This document shows positions 58,444 through 64,000 of a DNA stretch of 64,000 nt, in pieces. The translations under genes and the position numbers were made by a program. The first letter of the stretch is position 1. Every line of letters begins with the position of its first letter. A model generated the notes under the pieces. The model made no database searches. It saw only the letters and a program-made list of their open reading frames with translations, and was not told the DNA's origin. Source of the stretch: an uncultured Olsenella sp. (GTDB taxonomy: Bacteria > Actinomycetota > Coriobacteriia > Coriobacteriales > Atopobiaceae); contig CAKUIF010000007.1 of NCBI GenBank assembly GCA_934660915.1, positions 65,431 to 129,430 of the forward strand, given 5' to 3'.

Positions 58444-58479
58444 TTGCGTCCGCTACGGCGACCTTGGGCTCCTCGCCCC

Positions 58480-58648
58480 CTACAAGATCCCGTCCAGCCG
58501 CTCCATCCCCGAGTGCTTGCTGTTCACCAGGCTGTCAGCGTAGACCCGCAGCGTCATCGCGGGGTCGGCGTGGCCCAGCAGCACCGAGACGATCTTTATG
58601 TCCACGCTGTTGGCCACGGCGATGTTGGCGAAGGTCGTGGAACGTGGT
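58480..58648 (-). pseudogene. Tyrosine recombinase (integrase) C-terminal remnant
   Basis: In the minus-strand frame, VDIKIVSVLLGHADPAM and TLRVYADSL match the C-terminal catalytic part of phage/ICE integrases, with the nucleophile Tyr in RVYAD. In another frame just upstream is TTFHDLR; the usual HDLRHTFA is collapsed, consistent with a ~10-nt deletion that removed the second Arg/His segment and shifted the frame. Upstream of that nothing homologous remains. It lies beside the tRNA fragment at 58697. Confidence 0.75.
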
Positions 58649-58696
58649 GCCGAGCCTTCCCGCGTCCGGACGCATCGTTCTGTCTCATTCGGTCCC

Positions 58697-58741
58697 CCAT
58701 AACCCGAAGGTCGTTGGTTCAAATCCAGCTCCCGCGACCAA
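58697..58741 (+). other. tRNA-Met 3'-half fragment, probable attachment site
   Basis: CATAACCCGAAGGTCGT, then GGTTCAAATCC and CCCGCGACCA copy the 3' half (anticodon to CCA) of the tRNA at 53327 in direct orientation, with four differences in 43 nt. The 5' half is absent. The pattern of a full tRNA at one end and a 3' copy at the other is the usual result of integration into a tRNA gene. Confidence 0.8.
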
Positions 58742-58745
58742 ATGT

Positions 58746-58787
58746 TCAGCAGGTCAGAATCTAATAGTTCTGGCCTGCTTTCTTATG
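58746..58787 (+). terminator. Terminator beyond the tRNA fragment
   Basis: GCAGGTCAGAA pairs imperfectly with TTCTGGCCTGC around an 8-bp loop, followed by TTTCTT. Probably inherited with the tRNA gene 3' flank. Confidence 0.65.
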
Positions 58788-58875
58788 TGGGCAAGTCAGC
58801 CGTAGCCCGGCGATCAAGTAATAGTTACGACTGTCTTTTGAGTATGGGCGAGAAGAACGAGCGTGGCAAATGCCA

Positions 58876-58934
58876 AATCTTGCCAAGTAGAACTGCAAGA
58901 TTCATAATATCTTGCAGTCTAGCTTTGCAAGATT
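58876..58934 (+). promoter_or_regulatory. Four half-site dyad before the second DUF4143 ATPase
   Basis: Half-sites AATCTTGCC (58876), TGCAAGATT (58894), TATCTTGCA (58908) and TGCAAGATT (58926) are arranged symmetrically about position 58905. The innermost pair forms CTGCAAGAT-N7-ATCTTGCAG. A weak -10-like CATAAT lies in the centre. The start codon follows at 58944. Confidence 0.65.
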
Positions 58935-58943
58935 GGAGCAATA

Positions 58944-60296
58944 ATGCCCTTCAACTCGCTTGTGCAGGAGAAGATCCTCGATTTCGAGCAGCTTGGAATT
59001 CCCGAGGTTTTCAGTCGTGATCTCCAGCTTCTTCCAATACAAAAGCCCAAGCGAAACAACCTTGCGCAGGTAATCGTCGGCGCGCGCCGCTGCGGCAAAA
59101 CTTACCGCCTTTTTCAGGAGATGCACGATGTCATAGCCGCGGGTTACGATCCAAAGACGATGCTGTACTTCAACTTCGAGGATGAACGTCTCAAACCGTA
59201 TTCCTCGGATCTTCTCGCCGACGTTGTCGACACCTTCTTTGCTATGCGCCCCGCCGCGAAGGAGGAGGGCTGCTTTCTTTTCTTCGACGAGATACAGGAG
59301 GTTCCCGACTGGAGCCTGTTCTTGCGGCGGGTCATAGACTCGACCAAGGCCACCGTCTATGTGACGGGCTCATCGTCCAAGATGCTCTCGGCGGAACTTG
59401 CCTCGGAGTTCAGGGGGCGTTCTCTTTCGAAAGAGCTCTTTCCGTTGAGCTTCTCCGAGTTTGTCCGTTTAAAACAAGGCCTATTTGTTGCCGAGTCTGG
59501 CGCCTTCTCATCTTTTGACGCCGCCGCCCTTAGAAACGCGCTGGGTGACTACCTTTTGCGAGGCGGCTTTATGGCGGCGCTCTCACTCCCCGCGGCCGAG
59601 GGAATGATGCTTATGCAGGAGTACGCGTATCGAACGGCCGCAATGGACGTTGTCGAGCGCTACAACCTGCGAACGCCGCAGGTCGCGATTGGCTTTCTCT
59701 CCAGGTGCCTTGCTTCGTCTGCCCGCGAGCTTTCGGTGAACAAGGTTGCCAACGAGCTCAAGAGCCGCGGCGTCTCGACCTCACGCGAGACTTTGGCGAG
59801 CCTCTTGGCGTATTACGAGGAGGCGTATTTGGTTTTCTCGCTGGGAGACCTGAACCGCGCGCTTGCGGACAACCCTCGTTCCAGCTCGAAGGTCTATGCC
59901 GTTGACCCCGGGATGTTCACGGCTTTTTCTCGGGCGGCGAGCAAAGAGGAGGGCCAGCGGCTGGAAACCGCGGTGTTCAACAAGCTGCGCCGAACGGCCC
60001 CTGCTGCGCGGGCGGGCTCTCTTGCGCGGTTAACCTTTTTGCATGAGAGCGCGTCGCACGAGGTCGATTTTGTTGCGGGCGACACCCTGCTGGGCGACGT
60101 GTACCGTCTGATCCAGGTTAGCGTCGACCTTGCAAATCCTAAGACCAGAAAACGCGAGGTCTCTGCGTTGGAAGCCGCTATGGAGAAGTACGGAATCGAT
60201 GAGGCGACCATCGTGACCATGGACTCAGAGGAGACGATCGCCACCAGATCTGGGCGTATCCAGGTTGTTCCCGCTTGGAAGTGGCTACTCGACTAG
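58944..60296 (+). CDS. AAA ATPase with DUF4143, second copy of the class
   Basis: 450 residues. Walker A GARRCGKT at 46-53, Walker B FLFFDEIQEVPDW, sensor VTGSSSKML, and the DUF4143 end with ESASHEVDFVAG and QVSVDLANPKT in place of the D...E-x-K nuclease-like site (no clear E-x-K). GGAG lies 8 bp upstream of the ATG. Belongs to the same general class as the gene at 22192. Sits just outside the presumed integrated element. Role unknown. Confidence 0.88.
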   Translation: MPFNSLVQEKILDFEQLGIPEVFSRDLQLLPIQKPKRNNLAQVIVGARRCGKTYRLFQEMHDVIAAGYDPKTMLYFNFEDERLKPYSSDLLADVVDTFFAMRPAAKEEGCFLFFDEIQEVPDWSLFLRRVIDSTKATVYVTGSSSKMLSAELASEFRGRSLSKELFPLSFSEFVRLKQGLFVAESGAFSSFDAAALRNALGDYLLRGGFMAALSLPAAEGMMLMQEYAYRTAAMDVVERYNLRTPQVAIGFLSRCLASSARELSVNKVANELKSRGVSTSRETLASLLAYYEEAYLVFSLGDLNRALADNPRSSSKVYAVDPGMFTAFSRAASKEEGQRLETAVFNKLRRTAPAARAGSLARLTFLHESASHEVDFVAGDTLLGDVYRLIQVSVDLANPKTRKREVSALEAAMEKYGIDEATIVTMDSEETIATRSGRIQVVPAWKWLLD

Positions 60297-60393
60297 CTTG
60301 CTCAACCGCCGTTTTGGGGTGCAGTTCACGACGAGTGGCGGGCTGGCGTTTAGAGGTGCTGGGAGGAGTTGGCTGACGCTATCACCGGGGACA

Positions 60394-60446
60394 TGAAAAA
60401 AGCGCCCGGCCCGATTCAGTTGCAAGCTGAATCGGGCCGGGCGACT
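60394..60446 (-). terminator. Terminator of the 3-hydroxyacyl-CoA dehydrogenase gene
   Basis: CGCCCGGCCCGATTCAG and CTGAATCGGGCCGGGCG pair (17 bp) with a short loop; on the minus strand a run of T follows. It lies about 30 bp beyond the stop. Confidence 0.9.
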
Positions 60447-60478
60447 ACGTTGCGGTCAGTCCCTGCGGGCCTCCGGCC

Positions 60479-61453
60479 TTACTCCACTACGTTCCCCTCG
60501 GCGTCGTAGCGGTAGAACCCCTCGCCCACAGCGATGCCGGTCTTGCCCGCGTCGACGTAGCCCTTGAGCATCGCGACGATCTTGCCCGAGACGGAGTCGG
60601 GGTCGTCGGCGCCGGGCTGCATGCCCATGATGTGCAGCGCCAGCGGCAGGCCGACCTTGTCGAGCTTGCGGAACGGCGTCTGGTCGGGCGTGGCGCCGGT
60701 GTCCAGCTCCCAGCACAGATCGACGGTCGCGGGGTCCGAGACGCCCGTGGCCACGAGCTGCAGCGCGGCACGGAACCAGGGGATGAGCAGCGTGTTGAGG
60801 ATGTAGCCCGGCTGCTCCTTGTTGAGCTTGAGCGGAATCATGCCGATGGCGTAGGAGAACTTGTCTGCCAGCTCGAACGACTCGTCGCTCGTGCGGTCGT
60901 GGCGCATGAGCTCGGTGAGGTTGTTGCGCCAGATCTGGTTGGCAAAGTGCAGCGTCATGTAGCGGTCGGGGCGCCCGGTCGCGTCGGCGAAGGTGCTGGG
61001 AAGGAACGTCGAGGAGTCGGTCAGAAGCAGCGTCTTTTGCGGCATGACGTCGGCGATTGCCTCGTAGAGCGCGGTCTTCTGCGCCGGGTCCTCGTTGATG
61101 CACTCGATCACGATGTCCGCGTCGCCGAACGCCTCCTGGACGTCGGTGGTAAGAAGGACTTGCGGCAGGCGCTCCTCCGCGGCCGCCTTGAGCTCATCGA
61201 TGCCCTCGGGCGAAAGGTCTCGCTCGTCAGAAAGCCCGCGGCAGTACTGGGCGGGATCCGCCTTCCACGCGTCGAGCGCGGCGACGATCTGTTTCTTCAC
61301 GCTTTCCAGGCGCGGCTTGGCGCGCTCGATCGAGGCCTCGCTGCGCAGCCACACGGTGGTCTCGAAGCCCTTGTACGCGACCATCGAGGCAATCTGGCTG
61401 CCCTCGGTGCCGCACCCCGCGATAGTGACCTTCTTGACGTCCTTGATGTCCAC
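60479..61453 (-). CDS. 3-hydroxyacyl-CoA dehydrogenase
   Basis: 324 residues, longer than Hbd at 42658. N-terminal VTIAGCGTEGSQIASMVAYKG (Rossmann), catalytic-region LHFANQIWRNNLTELM and C-terminal DLCWELDTGATPDQTPFRKLD. It oxidises or reduces a 3-hydroxyacyl-CoA, or a related 3-hydroxy acid. No CoA-ligase or thiolase adjoins it here, so substrate and pathway are open. Confidence 0.87.
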   Translation of the reverse strand: MDIKDVKKVTIAGCGTEGSQIASMVAYKGFETTVWLRSEASIERAKPRLESVKKQIVAALDAWKADPAQYCRGLSDERDLSPEGIDELKAAAEERLPQVLLTTDVQEAFGDADIVIECINEDPAQKTALYEAIADVMPQKTLLLTDSSTFLPSTFADATGRPDRYMTLHFANQIWRNNLTELMRHDRTSDESFELADKFSYAIGMIPLKLNKEQPGYILNTLLIPWFRAALQLVATGVSDPATVDLCWELDTGATPDQTPFRKLDKVGLPLALHIMGMQPGADDPDSVSGKIVAMLKGYVDAGKTGIAVGEGFYRYDAEGNVVE

Positions 61454-61925
61454 GATGGAACCGCCTTTCGCTGGTTGGATAACGCCACGCAGACGTTATA
61501 GCGCGCCGGCAGGGGAGGGCGGCCGTCCGATCCGCCAACGGCGGGTTTGGGCTGTTTTGCGTGGGGAGGGGGTATCGTCTGCGCTGCGCGGGAATCGGGG
61601 AGCGTCGGTAAAGCGGGCGCCGGGGTGCGCCGGAAACGGGGAGCGTCGGTAAAGCGAGCGCCGGGGTGCGCCGGAAACGGGGAGCGTCGGTAAAGCGAGC
61701 GCCGCGCTGCGCCGGAATCGCCGACCGTCGGTACCGACGCTCCCCGATTCCCGCGCAGGACGTGGCAAGAAGGGCTTCTTTTCACCAGAAACCGGGACCG
61801 TCGGTACCGACGCTCCCGGTTTTTCGCGCAGTTCGACGGCGCATTTACCGACGCTCCCGGATTCTCGCGCAAGCCTAGGCCAATCGCATCGCCGCCGAAT
61901 GGGCAAAGATGTCAGCCACTGTCCG
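61454..61925. repeat. Mosaic CGTCGGTA repeat cluster 2 (61578-61876)
   Basis: Three direct units of about 40 bp (CGGAAACGGGGAGCGTCGGT plus GCGAGCGCC spacers), then inverted units (TACCGACGCTCCCCGATTCC), with the central GGCAAGAAGGGCTTCTTTT. No gene is seen in 61454-61925; the first ~120 bp are a plain intergenic stretch. Confidence 0.8.
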
Positions 61926-62600
61926 CTACCCAAGTCGATGTTTGCGCAGCTTCTTGAGGTAGCTCCGTTTGAAGTCTTTCCATGATCCGAGGAAACGCTC
62001 CTCGGTTAATCCCGCCTGATTGTGCTCATAGCGAATGGCGGCAAGCTCAATGCCGCAGATATAATCCGCAACCTGGAAGAGGCGGTACCTATTCGGCTTG
62101 ATGTTGCGATACACAACGGCGTCCTCGAAGAGCGCCGCGCTTATTGCTCCGTGAACGGATGCGCTGACGATGCTCTGGCCGTTGTCGTAATAGACCTTTA
62201 CGACATCGAACTCTTGAAAGAAGACAAGGTTGTTATGGATGAGCAGCTCGATGTCGCGCTGCATTTTGACTTGCAGATCGGCGGTGTTAGAATAGTACCT
62301 TTTCTCATAGGAGAGACACGCGTATTTGAAGGGGAGTCTCTCGACAAATGATCGGAAACGACTTAGAAGCCTCTTCCTCGTTGAATAGTCCATGGAATTG
62401 AATGGGGCATGGCCGCGTAAAACAGGCGTGAAGTGGAACGCGTCTTTTGGTAGGTTGCTGGCCGCGCAGGCCTGTTCATAGCTGTTGAGCCAAGAGTTGA
62501 TGCCGACGGACTGGTCGTGGAAGACAAGGGTCAGGAGATAGTATTCGGAACCAGTGCCGATATCGCCTGACTCGTCGATAAATACCGAAAGCTCTCTCGC
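61926..62600 (-). CDS. DUF3800-family protein, copy 2 (start codon replaced by GCG)
   Basis: 224 codons, exactly the length of copy 1 at 62735-63409. N-terminal SVFIDESGDIG carries the Asp-Glu-Asp motif of DUF3800; the C-terminal YLKKLRKHRL is shared. The residues align in frame from codon 2, but the position of the ATG is GCG (62598-62600), 7 bp after a perfect AAGGAGG. No ATG, GTG or TTG lies between there and an upstream stop; the first ATG in frame is at 62393 and would lose the DESGD motif. Possibly a dead gene or non-canonical initiation. Confidence 0.75.
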   Translation of the reverse strand, partial: ARELSVFIDESGDIGTGSEYYLLTLVFHDQSVGINSWLNSYEQACAASNLPKDAFHFTPVLRGHAPFNSMDYSTRKRLLSRFRSFVERLPFKYACLSYEKRYYSNTADLQVKMQRDIELLIHNNLVFFQEFDVVKVYYDNGQSIVSASVHGAISAALFEDAVVYRNIKPNRYRLFQVADYICGIELAAIRYEHNQAGLTEERFLGSWKDFKRSYLKKLRKHRLG

Positions 62601-62611
62601 AGGCCCGCCTC

Positions 62612-62690
62612 CTTAACAAAAGAGCCGGGGGAGACCCCCCGGCAACTTCGACAGGCCTTCCTTTAGGAAAGTCTGGTTCCTTTTTATCAC
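62612..62690 (-). promoter_or_regulatory. Leader with hairpin plus terminator before DUF3800 copy 2
   Basis: On the minus strand: GATAAA, then a hairpin with CTTTCC-TAAA-GGAAGG, then GCCGGGGG-(GTC)-TCCCCCGGC followed by TCTTTT, then AAGGAGG. The terminator ends only a few nt before the ribosome binding site, so most transcripts may stop before the gene. Confidence 0.7.
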
Positions 62691-62734
62691 ATCCCAGCCT
62701 TGGAGACTCAGACCATCTTCAATGTCGCCATCCA

Positions 62735-63409
62735 CTACTCAAGCCGATGCTTGCGCAGCTTTTTGAGGTAGTTCTTCTTGAACGAGCCCCATTGGCCGAA
62801 GAACATTCGGTCCGTGGCGGTCTCGGCATGCGACTGGTATTTGAGCGCCGTGAGCTCAAGCGTGCAGATGTAATCCGCAAGCTGGAAAAGGCGGTAGTCG
62901 GCCGGCTTTGCGTCGCGGTAAATAACGGCATCCCTCGCCAGTGCGTACTCAACCGCATCATGAAGAGCGTTGGTGACGACGGATTGACCGTTGTCGTAAT
63001 AGACCTTGACCTTCTCGAACTTCTGGAAGAAGTCGAGGTTGTCGAAGATTGTCAGAACAAGGTCTCTCTTCATGCTGGTAAAGAGGCTCCTGTAGTCGGC
63101 ATATTCGCTTTTTCGGTAGGCGAAGGTCATGTATTGGAAGGGGAGTTTGTCGGCCATCACGCGGAAACTGTTGAGGAGCGCCTTGCGTGTTGAGACCCCG
63201 AGACCTTTGTAGTCGTCGTTGCCGTTGAGCAGCGGGCCCAGATGCATTGGGATATCCTCGGCCCCTCGGGCACGAAGATCGGCTTCGTAGGGCTCAAGGA
63301 CCTCGTTAATATCCTTGGCCTGATCGTGTAGGACGATTGTGATCAGGTAGTACGTCGATGTCTCGCCGGCATCGCCGGATTCGTCGACAAAAATGGACAG
63401 CTCCTCCAT
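62735..63409 (-). CDS. DUF3800-family protein, copy 1
   Basis: 224 residues from the ATG at 63409 with AAGGAGG 8 bp upstream. MEELSIFVDESGDAG carries the DUF3800 Asp/Glu/Asp motif; further conserved parts are VYYDNGQSVV, DYICTLELTAL and the basic end KKNYLKKLRKHRLE. The family is of unknown function, thought to have an RNase-H-like fold, and is often found in defence or mobile regions. GC is lower than the housekeeping genes. A longer frame upstream runs through the leader terminator and is not used. Confidence 0.85.
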   Translation of the reverse strand: MEELSIFVDESGDAGETSTYYLITIVLHDQAKDINEVLEPYEADLRARGAEDIPMHLGPLLNGNDDYKGLGVSTRKALLNSFRVMADKLPFQYMTFAYRKSEYADYRSLFTSMKRDLVLTIFDNLDFFQKFEKVKVYYDNGQSVVTNALHDAVEYALARDAVIYRDAKPADYRLFQLADYICTLELTALKYQSHAETATDRMFFGQWGSFKKNYLKKLRKHRLE

Positions 63410-63429
63410 CGTTACGACCTCCTTGCGAA

Positions 63430-63500
63430 TAAAAATGCCGGGGGAAACCCCCCGGCTCTTGGAGGCCGACCCTTGCGGGAGGACCACCTCTTTTATACCA
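63430..63500 (-). promoter_or_regulatory. Leader with hairpin plus terminator before DUF3800 copy 1
   Basis: On the minus strand: TTGAAG, an 18-bp spacer and TATAAA (63492-63497, preceded by TGG), then a hairpin CTCCC-GCAA-GGG with outer pairs, then GCCGGGGGG-TTT-CCCCCGGC and ATTTTTATT, then AAGGAGG and the start codon. Same architecture as at 62612-62690, with near-identical terminator stem and different hairpin sequence. Confidence 0.75.
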
Positions 63501-63559
63501 CGGGTAAAGGCTTGTCTTCAAGCAAATATGATAGCAAACACACGTTCGTCACACAAGGC

Positions 63560-63838
63560 AAAACAGCAGGTAAATGGCTGCGCGAGAAACCGGGAGCGTC
63601 GGTAAAACCGCCGCCGCGCTGCGCCGAAAACCGGGACCGTCGGTAGAGCACGGGAAGCGCTGCGCCGGAATCGCCGACCGTCGGTACCGACGCTCGCCGA
63701 TTCCCGTGCAGAGCGTGGCGAGAAGGGCTTCTTTTCACCAGAATCGGGGACCGTCGATACTGACGCTCTCGGTTTCCCGCGCAGTTCAATGGCTCGTTTA
63801 CCGACGCTCCCCGATTCCCGCGCAAGCCGTAGGCCATA
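63560..63838. repeat. Mosaic CGTCGGTA repeat cluster 3 (63577-63832)
   Basis: Same units as clusters 1 and 2: CGGGAGCGTCGGTAAAA direct, CTACCGACGC.. inverted, central GGCGAGAAGGGCTTCTTTT. It lies upstream of the DUF3800 genes. No gene of its own. Confidence 0.75.
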
Positions 63839-63864
63839 CTGCTCGCGAGTCGCGCCGATAAACC

Positions 63865-63908
63865 AGAGTCGTGACTATAATAGTCTAGACTATAATAGTC
63901 ACGACTCT
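63865..63908 (+). promoter_or_regulatory. 44-bp dyad with two GACTATAATAGTC units
   Basis: AGAGTCGTGACTAT...ATAGTCACGACTCT is almost perfectly symmetric about 63886. Each of its two inner units contains a TATAAT-like -10. It probably controls the gene that starts at 63939. Confidence 0.65.
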
Positions 63909-63938
63909 ATTCTCGCACGACGTAAGGAGACCAGCTAT

Positions 63939-64000
63939 ATGAAGTCAAGGGCTAAACCGTAGATTCTAAGACCTTTTGATTTGTTGGAACGTTGCAGCTT
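63939..64000 (+). pseudogene. 5' end of a gene with in-frame amber codon (cut by window edge)
   Basis: AAGGAG at 63924-63929 and ATG at 63939. The reading is MKSRAKP, then TAG at 63960-63962, then ILRPFDLLERCS in the same frame up to the edge. The second part reads like a normal protein start region, so either the gene is broken by a point mutation or a 7-codon leader peptide precedes another start. The product cannot be named from 20 codons. Confidence 0.4.

Noticed and set aside
58697..58741. A second complete tRNA gene
   Set aside because: Only the part from the anticodon loop to CCA is present; the D arm and 5' acceptor strand are missing.
60479..61453. Part of the 3-hydroxybutyrate operon
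   Set aside because: It lies 14 kb away on the other strand with its own terminator and no CoA-pathway neighbours.
63560..63838. Antitoxin RNA repeat array for the DUF3800 genes
   Set aside because: The same repeats occur at two other places unrelated to DUF3800 starts, and they lie upstream of the leader promoter rather than inside the leader.

Overview
The window is GC-rich (AT-rich only in some intergenic and accessory stretches). Its gene content points to an anaerobic gut actinobacterium of the class Coriobacteriia, most likely Collinsella or a close relative. This is inferred from the PTS-rich fermentative gene set, the 2-hydroxyacyl-CoA dehydratase activase, the oxalate/formate-type MFS carrier and the Ala-rich ribosomal protein L31; no 16S gene is present to confirm it.

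Layout. 1-3330: polar amino-acid ABC transporter (ATPase and two permeases on the minus strand, lipoprotein binding protein divergent) with two spaced operators between. 3492-17353: mostly housekeeping genes: PHP phosphoesterase, exonuclease III, patatin, sirtuin, a DHPS-HPPK fusion, CoaX, L31, release factor 1, a C39-like peptidase, a LacI regulator and a TetR regulator. 17343-21980: a 1545-residue acyl-CoA dehydratase activase overlapping the TetR gene. 22192-25086: an AAA ATPase of the DUF4143 type, a HAD phosphatase and a membrane XRE protein.

25530-47907 is the metabolic core. The first operon joins a KDPG-type aldolase, a galactitol-type PTS (IIA, IIB, IIC) and an IlvD/Edd-type dehydratase, which suggests PTS import of a sugar acid followed by an Entner-Doudoroff-like split. 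A 2-hydroxyacid dehydrogenase and a second HAD phosphatase follow. A minus-strand group holds an AEC carrier, a PfkB-type protein lacking its catalytic motif and a DUF956 protein. Then come a fructose-type PTS IIB/IIC, a class II aldolase, a glycerate kinase, an acyl-CoA ligase (ATGA overlap with the kinase), a CoA-transferase, 3-hydroxybutyryl-CoA dehydrogenase, thiolase, Fe-alcohol dehydrogenase, an OFA-type MFS carrier and a fructose-type IIA. No crotonase or acyl-CoA dehydrogenase is present, so the CoA branch as seen ends at 3-hydroxybutyrate.

48095-53222: an AbiEi/nuclease-like gene between two copies of a palindromic repeat, peptidase T with two followers, and a solute-binding protein. 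53327-58741 looks like a decayed integrative element: an intact initiator tRNA on the left, a 3' tRNA fragment on the right beside an integrase remnant, and between them a DUF5131 gene, membrane proteins, a MerR regulator, a lysin fragment and a dead IS200 element. 58944-64000 has a second DUF4143 ATPase, a 3-hydroxyacyl-CoA dehydrogenase, and two tandem DUF3800 genes, each behind a short leader that ends in a near-identical terminator just before the ribosome binding site.

Several repeat families pervade the window: a 22-bp-arm palindrome (4 copies), mosaic CGTCGGTA repeats (3 clusters), GATTTGGC hairpins, and a short motif AAGAAGNGC that occurs far more often than base composition predicts.
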